Shown piece by piece: positions 44,204 through 53,088 of a DNA stretch of 64,000 bases. A model generated the notes under the pieces. That model was not told where the DNA came from and searched no databases. It worked only from the letters and a program-made list of their open reading frames with translations. The stretch's first letter is position 1, and each line of letters begins with the position of its first letter. The stretch lies in contig NZ_PJMW01000002.1 in assembly GCF_002846365.1 (NCBI RefSeq), positions 186,001 to 250,000 of the forward strand, written 5' to 3'. The translations under genes and the position numbers were made by a program. This stretch comes from Nocardia fluminea (GTDB lineage Bacteria; Actinomycetota; Actinomycetes; Mycobacteriales; Mycobacteriaceae).

Positions 44204-46795
44204 ATGTCCGCCCCGAATCTCACCCGCGACCAGGCGGTCGAACGCGCGGCCGTGGTGGCCGTGCAGAACTACCGGATCGAACTCGACCTCACCGATCAGC
44301 CGCGCGGTGCGGGGTCCGAGGTGTCGGACACCTTCGGCTCCAAGACCACTGTCAGTTTCACCGCCACCCCCGGCGCGAGCACCTACATCGATCTGGTGGC
44401 GGCGCGAGTGCGGTCGGCGGTGCTCAACGGCGTCGCGCTCGATGTGAGTTCCTATGACGAGTCGACCGGGATCGCGTTGCCCGGCCTGGCCGAGAACAAC
44501 GAACTGGTGGTCGAGGCCGAGTGCGAGTACTCGCACACCGGTGAGGGCCTGCACCGATTCGTCGACCCGACCGACGACAACGTGTACCTGTACTCGCAGT
44601 TCGAAACCGCCGATGCCAAGCGGATGTTCGCCTGCTTCGACCAGCCCGATCTCAAGGCCACCTTCGACATCGTCGCCACCGCACCCGAGGACTGGGCGGT
44701 GATCTCCAACGGCGCCGATATCGAACAGCACAAGGTCGGCGCGGTCGTGCGCCACACCTTCGCCACCACCGCGCGGATGAGCACCTACCTGGTCGCCATG
44801 ATCGCGGGCCCGTACGCGAAGTGGTCCGACACCTATTCCGACGCGAGCGGCGAGATCCCGCTGGGTCTGTACTGCCGTGCGTCGCTGGCCGAGCACATGG
44901 ACGCCGAGCGGCTGTTCACCGAGACCAAACAGGGTTTCGAGTTCTACCACAACAACTTCGGCGTGCCGTACGCGTTCGGCAAGTACGACCAGCTGTTCGT
45001 ACCGGAGTTCAACGCGGGCGCGATGGAGAACGCGGGCGCTGTCACCTTCCTCGAGGACTACGTGTTCCGGTCCAAGGTGACCCGCGCGTCGTATGAGCGT
45101 CGCGCCGAGACCGTGCTGCACGAGATGGCGCACATGTGGTTCGGCGACCTGGTCACCATGAAGTGGTGGGACGACCTGTGGCTGAACGAGTCGTTCGCGA
45201 CCTTCGCCTCGGTGCTGTGCCAGGCCGAGGCCACCGAATACACCAGCGCCTGGACCACTTTCGCGAACGTGGAGAAGTCCTGGGCCTACCGCCAGGACCA
45301 GCTGCCCTCGACCCACCCGATCGCCGCCGACATCCCCGACCTGCACGCGGTGGAGGTCAACTTCGACGGCATCACCTACGCCAAGGGCGCTTCGGTGCTC
45401 AAGCAGCTCGTCGCCTATGTGGGGCTGCAACCGTTCCTCGCGGGCCTGCGCGACTACTTCGCCGAACATGCCTACGGCAACGCCACTTTCGACGATCTGC
45501 TCGCCGCGCTGGAGAAGGCGTCGGGCCGTGACCTGTCGGACTGGGGTGCGCAGTGGCTCAAGACCACCGGCCTCAACATCCTTCGCCCCGATTTCGCCGT
45601 CGCGGCGGACGGCACGTTCTCGAGCTTCGCGGTCGTGCAGGAAGGCGCCGCGCCCGGTGCGGGCGAATACCGCGTGCACCGGATCGCGATCGGTGTCTAC
45701 GACGATGTCGACGGCAAGCTGGTGCGTACCAACCGGGTCGAACTCGACCTCGACGCGGCCGGACGCACCGAGGTGCCCGAGCTGGTGGGGGTACCGCGCG
45801 GGGCGCTGGTGCTGGTCAATGACGACGACCTCACCTACTGCTCGCTGCGTCTGGACCCCGATTCGCTCGACGTGGTCGTGCAGCGCGTCGGTGACATCGC
45901 CGACTCGCTGCCGCGCACGCTGGCCTGGTCGGCGGCGTGGGAGATGACCCGGCAGGCCGAGATGAAGGCCCGCGATTTCGTGGCACTCGTGCAGCGCGGG
46001 ATCGGCGCCGAATCCGAGATCGGGGTGGTGCAGCGGCTGCTCATGCAGGCCAACACCGCCATCTCGAGCTACGCCGATCCGGCGTGGGCCGAGCAGGAAG
46101 GCTGGGCGGCCTACGCCGACCGGCTACTCGAACTGGCCCGCGCCGCCGAGGCGGGTTCGGACCACCAGCTCGCCTTCGTCAACGCGTTGACCGGGTCGAA
46201 GCTCGAATCGCGCCACACCGACGCGCTGGCCCAACTGCTCGACGCCGACCCCGCGGCGGCCGGTCTGCCCGGCCTCACCGTCGACACTGACCTGCGCTGG
46301 CGCATCATCACCGCGCTCGCCGCGGCCGGCCGGATCGACGCCGACGGTCCGGACTCCCCGACCATCGACGCCGAACTGCGCGGCGACCAGACCGCGGCAG
46401 GCAAGCGCCAGGCAGCCACCGCCGCCACCGCCCGCCCGATCCCCGAGGTGAAGGCACAAGCCTGGGCCACCGTGATGGGCGACGACTCGGTACCCAACAT
46501 CACCGCCCGAGCCATCGTCGGCGGCTTCGCCCCCGCCGGACAGGGCGCGCTGCTCGAACCGTATGTGGACAAGTACTTCGCCGAGATCCCCGCCGTCTGG
46601 GACCGCCGCTCGAGCGAGGTAGCCCAAACCGTAGTGATCGGCCTGTACCCCCACTGGGCGATCAGCGAAGGAGCCGTCGCCAAGGCCGACGAGTTCCTCG
46701 CAGGCGACCACCCACCCGCCCTCTACCGCCTCGTCTCCGAGGGCCGAGCAGGCATCGAACGCTCCCTGCGCGCAAGAGAATTCGACGCCAAGTAG
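44204..46795 (+). CDS. pepN: aminopeptidase N
   Basis: An 863-aa M1-family zinc aminopeptidase. The exopeptidase motif GAMEN occurs in NAGAMENAGAV. The zinc motif is HEMAHMWFGD, with the third ligand Glu in WLNESFA. An ERAP1-like C-terminal helical domain follows. The ATG at 44204 follows GAAGGAGATCA; an earlier in-frame ATG at 44156 gives an Arg-run and is not used. It corresponds to Rv2467. Confidence 0.96.
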   Translation: MSAPNLTRDQAVERAAVVAVQNYRIELDLTDQPRGAGSEVSDTFGSKTTVSFTATPGASTYIDLVAARVRSAVLNGVALDVSSYDESTGIALPGLAENNELVVEAECEYSHTGEGLHRFVDPTDDNVYLYSQFETADAKRMFACFDQPDLKATFDIVATAPEDWAVISNGADIEQHKVGAVVRHTFATTARMSTYLVAMIAGPYAKWSDTYSDASGEIPLGLYCRASLAEHMDAERLFTETKQGFEFYHNNFGVPYAFGKYDQLFVPEFNAGAMENAGAVTFLEDYVFRSKVTRASYERRAETVLHEMAHMWFGDLVTMKWWDDLWLNESFATFASVLCQAEATEYTSAWTTFANVEKSWAYRQDQLPSTHPIAADIPDLHAVEVNFDGITYAKGASVLKQLVAYVGLQPFLAGLRDYFAEHAYGNATFDDLLAALEKASGRDLSDWGAQWLKTTGLNILRPDFAVAADGTFSSFAVVQEGAAPGAGEYRVHRIAIGVYDDVDGKLVRTNRVELDLDAAGRTEVPELVGVPRGALVLVNDDDLTYCSLRLDPDSLDVVVQRVGDIADSLPRTLAWSAAWEMTRQAEMKARDFVALVQRGIGAESEIGVVQRLLMQANTAISSYADPAWAEQEGWAAYADRLLELARAAEAGSDHQLAFVNALTGSKLESRHTDALAQLLDADPAAAGLPGLTVDTDLRWRIITALAAAGRIDADGPDSPTIDAELRGDQTAAGKRQAATAATARPIPEVKAQAWATVMGDDSVPNITARAIVGGFAPAGQGALLEPYVDKYFAEIPAVWDRRSSEVAQTVVIGLYPHWAISEGAVAKADEFLAGDHPPALYRLVSEGRAGIERSLRAREFDAK

Positions 46796-46807
46796 TCATG
46801 CACACCA

Positions 46808-46841
46808 GGGAGGGCGGCAGGCGCAGTCCCGCCGCCCTCCC
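46808..46841 (+). terminator. terminator after pepN
   Basis: Stem gggagggcggc / gccgccctccc, 11 bp, loop ~12 bases. Confidence 0.65.
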
Positions 46842-46927
46842 GCACCGGTGATCCACGCTGCTCAGAGCAGATCCGCCCACAGCAGCATCGGCAGCGAATC
46901 ATGATGCGCGCGATGCACCGTGGACCC

Positions 46928-47533
46928 ATGACCCACGACAGCAAATCCCCGATGTTCACCTGGCGAGCCCGCGAACAACTCTTCGCCCGCCGCATTCTCG
47001 TCCTCGACGGCCCCCTCGACGACGACAACGGCACCCTGCTCATCACCCAACTCCTCACCCTCGGCGCGCAGAGCCCCGAGGCCGGGATCTCGCTGTGGAT
47101 CCACTCCCCCGGCGGCTCCGTCCCATCGATGCTGGCGATCCGCGACGTGATGCGCCTGGTCCCGTGCGAGGTCTCCACCCTCGCCCTCGGTTTGGCATGC
47201 AGCGCAGGTCAATTCCTGCTGTCGTCCGGCACGCCGGGCAAGCGCTACGCCCTGCCGCACGCCCGTGTCCTCATGCACCAGGGGTCGGCGGGAATCGGCG
47301 GTAGCGCGGTGGAGGTGGAGGTGCAGGCCGATGACCTGCGCTACACGGTCGACACGGTGCTCGGCCTCATCTCCGCCGACACCGGTCAACCTTTCGACCG
47401 CGTCTACGAGGACTCGTTGCACGACCGCTGGTTCACCGCGCCCCAGGCACTCGAGTACGGGTTCATCGATCACATCGTCGAGTCGTTCGATCAGGTCGTC
47501 CCGAACCGCCATCGCATCGGGATCACCGCATGA
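46928..47533 (+). CDS. additional ClpP-family protease subunit (catalytic)
   Basis: A 201-aa ClpP1-like paralogue. The triad is kept: Ser92 in GLACSAGQF, His117 in LMHQGSAG and Asp in HDRWFTA. The substrate-binding SPGGS is also present. The ATG at 46928 is my choice; 46901 and 46913 are other in-frame starts, and none has a strong ribosome site. It lies 34 bp upstream of a second clpP-like gene whose product has lost the serine. This second pair is additional to the canonical clpP1-clpP2 in the same window. Confidence 0.87.
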   Translation: MTHDSKSPMFTWRAREQLFARRILVLDGPLDDDNGTLLITQLLTLGAQSPEAGISLWIHSPGGSVPSMLAIRDVMRLVPCEVSTLALGLACSAGQFLLSSGTPGKRYALPHARVLMHQGSAGIGGSAVEVEVQADDLRYTVDTVLGLISADTGQPFDRVYEDSLHDRWFTAPQALEYGFIDHIVESFDQVVPNRHRIGITA

Positions 47534-47567
47534 GAACCACGTTCATCACCATCGGAAAGGCGATCTC

Positions 47568-48158
47568 ATGACCTACACGATTCCCAATGTCGTGTCCCAG
47601 CATCGTGGCGGCGGGGAGCGGATCACCGACATCTACTCGCACCTGCTCAGCGAACGCATCGTCTACCTGGGCACCCCCATCGATTCCGGCGTCGCCAACG
47701 CGCTCATCGCCCAGCTGCTGCACCTGGAATCCGACAGTCCCGGCCAAGCGATCAGCCTCTACATCAACTGCGAGGGCGGGGATCTGTCCGCCATGCTCGC
47801 CGTCTACGACACGATGCGATTCATCAAGGCGCCGGTGCACACCACCTGCGTGGGCCAGGCGATCGCGGTCGGCGCCGTTCTCCTCGCGGGCGGCGCGGCC
47901 GGCCATCGGTCGATGCTCCCGCACACGCGAATCGTGTTGCACCAGCCCGCGACTCGCGGCCAGGGCACCATTCCCGACCTGATCCTGCAAGCCGACGAGA
48001 TCGTCCGAATGCGCGCGGCGATCGAGGCGATCCTGTCGAAGCACACGGGCCAGACGCCGGAAACCCTGCGCCGCGATACCGACCGCGACCGGGTGTTCAC
48101 GGCCGCGACCGCACTCGAGTACGGGCTGGTCGACCAAGTGCTGCACGAGCGGGAGTGA
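47568..48158 (+). CDS. additional ClpP-family subunit lacking the catalytic serine
   Basis: A 196-aa ClpP2-like paralogue. Aligned on the canonical ClpP2 ([13 protein letters not shown]), it reads CVGQAIAVGAVLL. The nucleophile is therefore Ala100 (codon gcg at 47865-47867). His125 and Asp174 are kept. The oxyanion/substrate loop NSPGG is changed to NCEGG. The ring-forming parts look normal, so it is probably a structural partner of the upstream catalytic subunit, comparable to cyanobacterial ClpR. Confidence 0.87.
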   Translation: MTYTIPNVVSQHRGGGERITDIYSHLLSERIVYLGTPIDSGVANALIAQLLHLESDSPGQAISLYINCEGGDLSAMLAVYDTMRFIKAPVHTTCVGQAIAVGAVLLAGGAAGHRSMLPHTRIVLHQPATRGQGTIPDLILQADEIVRMRAAIEAILSKHTGQTPETLRRDTDRDRVFTAATALEYGLVDQVLHERE

Positions 48159-48194
48159 CCGCACGCGCAGACCACGCCGAATGCCAGTTGTCGC

Positions 48195-48232
48195 GTATCC
48201 CGGCTCGAGACCCCGCACCCGAGCCGGGATAC
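48195..48232. terminator. bidirectional terminator
   Basis: A perfect 13-bp stem (gtatcccggctcg / cgagccgggatac) with a 12-base loop between the clpP pair and the convergent SDR gene. Confidence 0.8.
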
Positions 48233-48239
48233 CCGGTGC

Positions 48240-49073
48240 TCACTGCTTTTCGATGCGGTCCAGGTAGACCCGGCGGACGCTGTCGTCGACGCCGTTGATC
48301 GCGGCGTCGTCGTGCGCCGCCTTGCGGAAAGCCCGCAACACGGGCTCCGGCACCAGACCGGACGCGTTCGCCAGCAGTCCGACATAGCCCGGCACCGCGG
48401 TCTCGGCTGCCCGGGTCTTGACGGTGCGGACGACCGCGGCGGCGATGTCCTCGGGATCGACGGCGGGCAGAATGCCGTAGTCGATGCCGGAGCTGAGTTC
48501 GGTGCGCACCGCCGACGGCAGCACCGCGCTCACACTGACACCGGTGGCATCCATTTCCAGCCGGGTGGCGGCGGTCAGGCCGACAACCGCGTACTTGCTG
48601 GCGTTGTACACCGCGAGGCCCTTGAGCGGGAATTTGCCCGCCAGCGACGCGACGTTCACGACATGGCCGTAGCCGCGCTCGACCATGCCGGGCAGTGCCA
48701 GCCGCATGCCGTGGATGACGCCGTACACGTTGACGTCCATCGTGAGCTGGTCGATGCGGTCGGACTGCTCCAGGAACGGGCCGTTCGGCATCACACCGGC
48801 ATTGTTCACCAGCACGTCGAGCGGACCGTGCCAGCGGTCGACCGCCGCGAGGAACGCGGCGTAGGAGGTCTTGTCGGTGACGTCGAGCGCGTGCCCTGTC
48901 GCGTGGTCGCCGAGTTCGGCGGCGGCGTGCACGGCCAGCGCTTCGTCGAGGTCACCGAGCGCGACGTAGGCGCCCGCCTCGACGAAGGCCTTGGCGGTGG
49001 CCAGCCCGATGCCGCGGGCGGCGCCGGTGATCGCGATCGTCGCGCCCGCGAGATCGATCCGTGGGTAGCTCAT
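48240..49073 (-). CDS. short-chain dehydrogenase/reductase
   Basis: A 277-aa classical SDR: cofactor motif TGAARGIG, NNAGVM, catalytic Ser in VNVASLAG and YNASK. It lies 46 bp downstream of a Baeyer-Villiger-type monooxygenase gene on the same strand. The pair could oxidise an alcohol to a ketone and then to an ester. The substrate is unknown. Confidence 0.88.
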   Translation of the reverse strand: MSYPRIDLAGATIAITGAARGIGLATAKAFVEAGAYVALGDLDEALAVHAAAELGDHATGHALDVTDKTSYAAFLAAVDRWHGPLDVLVNNAGVMPNGPFLEQSDRIDQLTMDVNVYGVIHGMRLALPGMVERGYGHVVNVASLAGKFPLKGLAVYNASKYAVVGLTAATRLEMDATGVSVSAVLPSAVRTELSSGIDYGILPAVDPEDIAAAVVRTVKTRAAETAVPGYVGLLANASGLVPEPVLRAFRKAAHDDAAINGVDDSVRRVYLDRIEKQ

Positions 49074-49119
49074 GGTGTGGCCTCTCTGCTGTTGGTCGAT
49101 GTGCGCGCGGCGGAAGCGC

Positions 49120-50592
49120 TCACGCGGGCACCGTCACGGCGGTGATGGTGAAGTCCGCGGGGTCGAACGCGCTGACCCGGGTGGTGAGTTCGCCGGTGGA
49201 CCAGGGCCAGCTGAAACTGTTGCGCCCGTTGGCGTCCATGTAATAGCTGTGGCAACCACCCGCGTTGTAGACGGTGGTCGCCAGCGCGGCTTGCACCTGG
49301 TCGACGTAGCGTGCCTGGACCTCGGGACGCACGTCCAGCGCCGCCCAGCCTTCGCGGCGGGCCCGCTCGATCGCCGAGACGAGGAAGGCGACCTGGGCTT
49401 CGAGAATGGCGAACGCCGAGGAGTGGCCGGTGCCGAGGCTGGGGCCGAGCACGGTGAACGCGTTGGGGAAACCGGTGGTGACGGTGCCGAGGTAGGCCTC
49501 GGGCGAGCCCTTCCAGTGCTCGGCCAGGGTGCGGCCGTCGGCGCCGCGCACGATGCCGGCGAGCGGGGTGTCGAGGATGTGGAAGCCGGTGCCGAGGATG
49601 ACGGCGTCGACCTCGGCGGTGGTGCCGTCGGCGCCGACCACGGTGTTGCCACGGAATTCGGCGACGCCGGTGGCGTGCACGTCGACGTTGCTCTTCGTCA
49701 GCGACTGGAGGTAACTGTTGGAGAACAGGATTCGCTTGCAGCCGAGCAGATAGTCCGGGCGCAGCTTCGCCCGCAGTGCCGGATCACGCACCACGGCACG
49801 CAGATACGCCGAACCCACGGCCTGCACGGTCTGCATCAGCGGCCGTGGATGCCGGAAAGCCACCCCGAGACCTTCCATCAAGGCGTACTCGGTCGAGCGC
49901 AAGGCCTTGTGCGCGAAGGGGAATCGTCGCATCACCTGCTTCTCGAAGCCGGGCACGCGGTGATCGAGTTTCGGCAGCACCCACTGCGCGGTGCGCTGGA
50001 ACAGGTGCAGTTCGGCGACCTCGGGCTGGATCGCGGGCACGAACTGCACCGCGGACGCACCGGACCCCACCACCGCGACCCGCTTGCCGCGCAGGTCGTA
50101 GTCGTGGTTCCAGCGCGCGGAATGGAAGACCTCGCCGGGGAATTCGGCCAGACCCGCAATCTCGGGCAGGCGTGGTTCGTTCCACGGGCCCGCGGCCGAC
50201 ACGACGAAGCGGGCGCTCAGCGGTCCTTCGCTGGTTTCCAGCCGCCACAGCTGCGCCGTCTCATCGAACCGTGATCCGAGCACCTCCACGCCGAAGCGGG
50301 TGTGTTCGGCCAGCCCGTGCTCGCGCGCCACCCGGTCGACATAGGCGAGGATCTCCGGCTGGGGCGCGAACAGCCGCGACCATTCGCTGTTCGGCGCGAA
50401 GGAGAACGAGTACAGGCCCGACGGAACATCGCACGCGCAGCCGGGATAGGTGTTGGCCCGCCAGGTGCCGCCGAAGGTGTCGGCCTTCTCGACGATCACC
50501 ACATCCTCGACCCCGGCCTCGATCAACTTGATCGCGGCACAGATGCCGGACACTCCGGCTCCGATCACAACGACCTCATGGTGGCGGCTCAT
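49120..50592 (-). CDS. Baeyer-Villiger-type flavin monooxygenase
   Basis: A 490-aa enzyme. The FAD motif is VVIGAGVSGICAAIKL at the N-terminus, and a NADP motif VAVVGSGASAVQ follows mid-protein. The signature FxGxxxHxxxW is present as FPGEVFHSARW. Such enzymes insert oxygen beside a ketone. It is grouped with an SDR (downstream) and a patatin lipase (upstream, same strand), which could use the resulting ester. Confidence 0.9.
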   Translation of the reverse strand: MSRHHEVVVIGAGVSGICAAIKLIEAGVEDVVIVEKADTFGGTWRANTYPGCACDVPSGLYSFSFAPNSEWSRLFAPQPEILAYVDRVAREHGLAEHTRFGVEVLGSRFDETAQLWRLETSEGPLSARFVVSAAGPWNEPRLPEIAGLAEFPGEVFHSARWNHDYDLRGKRVAVVGSGASAVQFVPAIQPEVAELHLFQRTAQWVLPKLDHRVPGFEKQVMRRFPFAHKALRSTEYALMEGLGVAFRHPRPLMQTVQAVGSAYLRAVVRDPALRAKLRPDYLLGCKRILFSNSYLQSLTKSNVDVHATGVAEFRGNTVVGADGTTAEVDAVILGTGFHILDTPLAGIVRGADGRTLAEHWKGSPEAYLGTVTTGFPNAFTVLGPSLGTGHSSAFAILEAQVAFLVSAIERARREGWAALDVRPEVQARYVDQVQAALATTVYNAGGCHSYYMDANGRNSFSWPWSTGELTTRVSAFDPADFTITAVTVPA

Positions 50593-50778
50593 ACGATTTC
50601 TCCTTCGAACTAAACGAGCGGCGCGCCGATCACGGCGCGAGTAGATACGGAACCGACTACCTGGCACGAGGGCCGGCGCAGCGACGGCGTCGGCCGACCC
50701 GACCCCGAGTCGGGAACGCGCTGCGTGGTCGTCGACCGCTACCGGGAGCTCTCGGAAGGCGCTTCGCGAAAGGGCGAT

Positions 50779-51765
50779 TCACGCGAGTCGGCCCGCGGAA
50801 CCGCGCAGCGAATCGGTGACTCGGGTCGTCATAGCGCGGCGGGCAGCGGCGAGGGTGGCCGTGCGGCGGGCCGAGTCCATGAAGTTCGGGCCCATGGCGG
50901 CGAGTTCTTCCGGGCCGGGTTCGACGCGGATCACCCGGGTGCCCGCAGCGCGCAGCAGGGCCACTTCTCGGTCGAGGCCACGGGTCATCTGTGTGCGGAG
51001 CAGACGTTCGACCCGGTTCAGGCCGGTGGCCGGTGCGCCGCCCTCGGACGTCATCGGGGCGATGACCACCACCTCGTCGAGTTCCAGTGGCACCAGCAGA
51101 TCGGCCGACACCGACGACACCGAGCCGCCATCGACGTAGTCCCGCCCGCCGATCCGGACAGGTGGGAACCAGCCGGGGATGGCCCAGGACGCGGCGATCG
51201 CGTCGCCGAGATCGACTGCCTTCGCATCAGCGGCGACCGATGGTGCGGCCGTTGCCCTGCGAGTGTCGTTCGCGCCGAAGGCAACTCGCGCTCCCGTTGC
51301 CGCATCGGCGCCGACGACCCAGGTCGCGGGATGGCTCACCCAGCCGCTCCGGTCGGCCAGCGCATGACCGAAGGAACGCAACCAGTCGGCGTCGCCACCG
51401 CCACGCGGCAGGAGTCCGGCCAGCGCGGTGTAGGGCGAACGCGCGCGCAGGCCGGCGCCGACCAGGCCGAGGCCGGGGAATCCGAGCCGCGGAAGCGGGG
51501 GGAAGCTGCCGGGGTCGACGGCGACGTGCGCGGCCAGTACCGGATCGGCGTTCGGGGACCCGTCGAGTGCGGCGAGCAGGTCGGCGGGGCTGCGCCCGGA
51601 GCCGAGCGCCGCTACCAGTTCAGCGCCCGCGGAGGTGCCGATCAGGACATCGGCGGTGCGGATGTCCCAGTTCAGCGCGCGTTCTACGGCGTCGAGGGCT
51701 ACGGCGGTCCAGGCGAAGCCCAGAAGGCCACCACAGCCGATCGCTACGCCACGTCGAGTAGTCAT
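50779..51765 (-). CDS. patatin-like phospholipase
   Basis: A 328-aa acyl hydrolase. The oxyanion glycine region is CGGLLGFAW, the nucleophile elbow is GTSAG (residues ~43-47), and the catalytic Asp lies in DGG (VDGGSVSS). It is divergent from a TetR gene with a 60-bp gap, so TetR likely controls it and perhaps the SDR-monooxygenase genes downstream. Confidence 0.9.
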   Translation of the reverse strand: MTTRRGVAIGCGGLLGFAWTAVALDAVERALNWDIRTADVLIGTSAGAELVAALGSGRSPADLLAALDGSPNADPVLAAHVAVDPGSFPPLPRLGFPGLGLVGAGLRARSPYTALAGLLPRGGGDADWLRSFGHALADRSGWVSHPATWVVGADAATGARVAFGANDTRRATAAPSVAADAKAVDLGDAIAASWAIPGWFPPVRIGGRDYVDGGSVSSVSADLLVPLELDEVVVIAPMTSEGGAPATGLNRVERLLRTQMTRGLDREVALLRAAGTRVIRVEPGPEELAAMGPNFMDSARRTATLAAARRAMTTRVTDSLRGSAGRLA

Positions 51766-51825
51766 ATTTCGAATACTAACGGTATTTGAATTCCAGCGGT
51801 AGCCCATTTTGCTAAACTCCTGCGC

Positions 51826-52440
51826 ATGGCCAGGATGACGCGCAAGGAGTCGCACGCACTCACGCGTGAACGATTGGTCGAGACCGCCAAGCGACTGTTC
51901 ATGGCCGACGGCTACAATGCGACCCCGCTGGAGAAGGTGGCCACCGAGGCCGGGTTCTCCAAGGGCGCCGTGTACTCCAACTTCGCGACCAAGCACGAAT
52001 TGGGCCTGGCCGTGCTCGATGTCGTCCACGTGGAGCGCGCCCAGTCGCTCGTGGACGCGATGCTGGCGCACGACACCATGGCCGAGCGGATCGAAGGGTT
52101 CGCGCGCTGGGCCGACGAGAACATCGGTGATGTCGGCTGGACCGCGCTGGAAGTCGAGTTCGCGACGAGCACCCGGCACATGCCCGAGATCCGCACCGAA
52201 CTCGCCGAACGCCGGAGCACCCTCACGGCGATGCTCGCCTCCGTGATCCGGACACAGGCCGATCAACTCGGCCTCGAACTCCCACTTCCCGCGGAAGACG
52301 CCGCGCTGCAACTACTCTCGCTCGGTATCGGCCTCGGCGTGCAGCGCGCGATCGATCCCGAACTCCCCGTGAGCGCGATCGTCGATCTGCTCCGCAGCCA
52401 GATCGCCGCCGCCCGGACGAGCACGTCGGTGGACAGCTGA
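51826..52440 (+). CDS. TetR-family regulator
   Basis: A 204-aa repressor. The N-terminal HTH is ERLVETAKRLFMADGYNATPLEKVATEAGFSKGAVYSNF (in parts, residues ~12-50). A helical ligand domain follows. The short AT-rich gap to the divergent patatin gene (51766-51825) must hold both promoters and the operator. Confidence 0.92.
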   Translation: MARMTRKESHALTRERLVETAKRLFMADGYNATPLEKVATEAGFSKGAVYSNFATKHELGLAVLDVVHVERAQSLVDAMLAHDTMAERIEGFARWADENIGDVGWTALEVEFATSTRHMPEIRTELAERRSTLTAMLASVIRTQADQLGLELPLPAEDAALQLLSLGIGLGVQRAIDPELPVSAIVDLLRSQIAAARTSTSVDS

Positions 52441-52508
52441 TCGCCGGGGAGTCACGCGAACATCGCCCGAGCGCGAAGGCCGGTTGATCGGCCGGCGAGT
52501 CAGGTGGA

Positions 52509-52910
52509 TCAGGCCGCGAGCAGGACGGCGTTCGGGGCCGGCGCGATAGGAGCGGAGCTCGCGGGGGCGATCTGGCGTTGCCCGCCCAGCACGACCGCGC
52601 GAGTCGGCACGAAGGCGTGCCTGCGCATGGATTCGGCTACCTGCGCGACCAGATCCCCCAGCGAGGTACCGAGGGCGCCGGCCAAGGCCGCGATCATCTC
52701 GCTCGACGGCTCCTTGCGCCCGCGCTCGACCTCGGAGAGGTACTGCGGCGAGATGCCCGCGCGCCCCGCCGTATCGACAAGGGTGGAGCGCTGTTCCAGG
52801 CGCAGCGCGCGCAGCCGTTCACCCAGCGCCTCACGCCAGAGTGGTTCCGGCCGCGACTGCTGTTCGCCGCGTCCGCCTGGAATCACCCGCAACCCGCTGT
52901 GCTCGCCCAT
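52509..52910 (-). CDS. XRE-type DNA-binding protein
   Basis: A 133-aa protein. An HTH of the Cro/CI type lies at residues ~28-85 (LGERLRALRLEQRS; AGISPQYLSEVERGRKEPSSEMIAALAGAL). An alanine/proline-rich tail follows. The pattern SPQYLSEVERGRKEPS is like ClgR/PspC-type regulators. ClgR controls clp genes in relatives, but the link to the clpP pair 4.4 kb away is speculative. Confidence 0.85.
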   Translation of the reverse strand: MGEHSGLRVIPGGRGEQQSRPEPLWREALGERLRALRLEQRSTLVDTAGRAGISPQYLSEVERGRKEPSSEMIAALAGALGTSLGDLVAQVAESMRRHAFVPTRAVVLGGQRQIAPASSAPIAPAPNAVLLAA

Positions 52911-52959
52911 ACTCCGAGCGTAAGGATGCCCGGACCGAAACACCCGGCTCTTCTGCTCT

Positions 52960-53080
52960 GGGCGTAACCCGGCCAAGGGGGCCCGCCCTGATCTGGACTG
53001 AGCGGAGGGTGCGACGAAGGAGTACCCGGAGGGAGGGAAGATCAGGGGCCCGAAGGGCCCCGCTCGAGCACGCCAGCGCT
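52960..53080. repeat. REP-like palindromic element, second copy
   Basis: The arms ggggcccgccctgatct (52978-52994) and agatcaggggcccgaagggcccc (53039-53061) flank a loop with GCGACGAAGGAG at 53011-53022. The same loop word is in the palindrome at 2156-2290. Both copies are followed by a CGCCAGCG word. It lies between the XRE gene start and the lipase gene end. Confidence 0.55.
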
Positions 53081-53088
53081 CCACAAAC

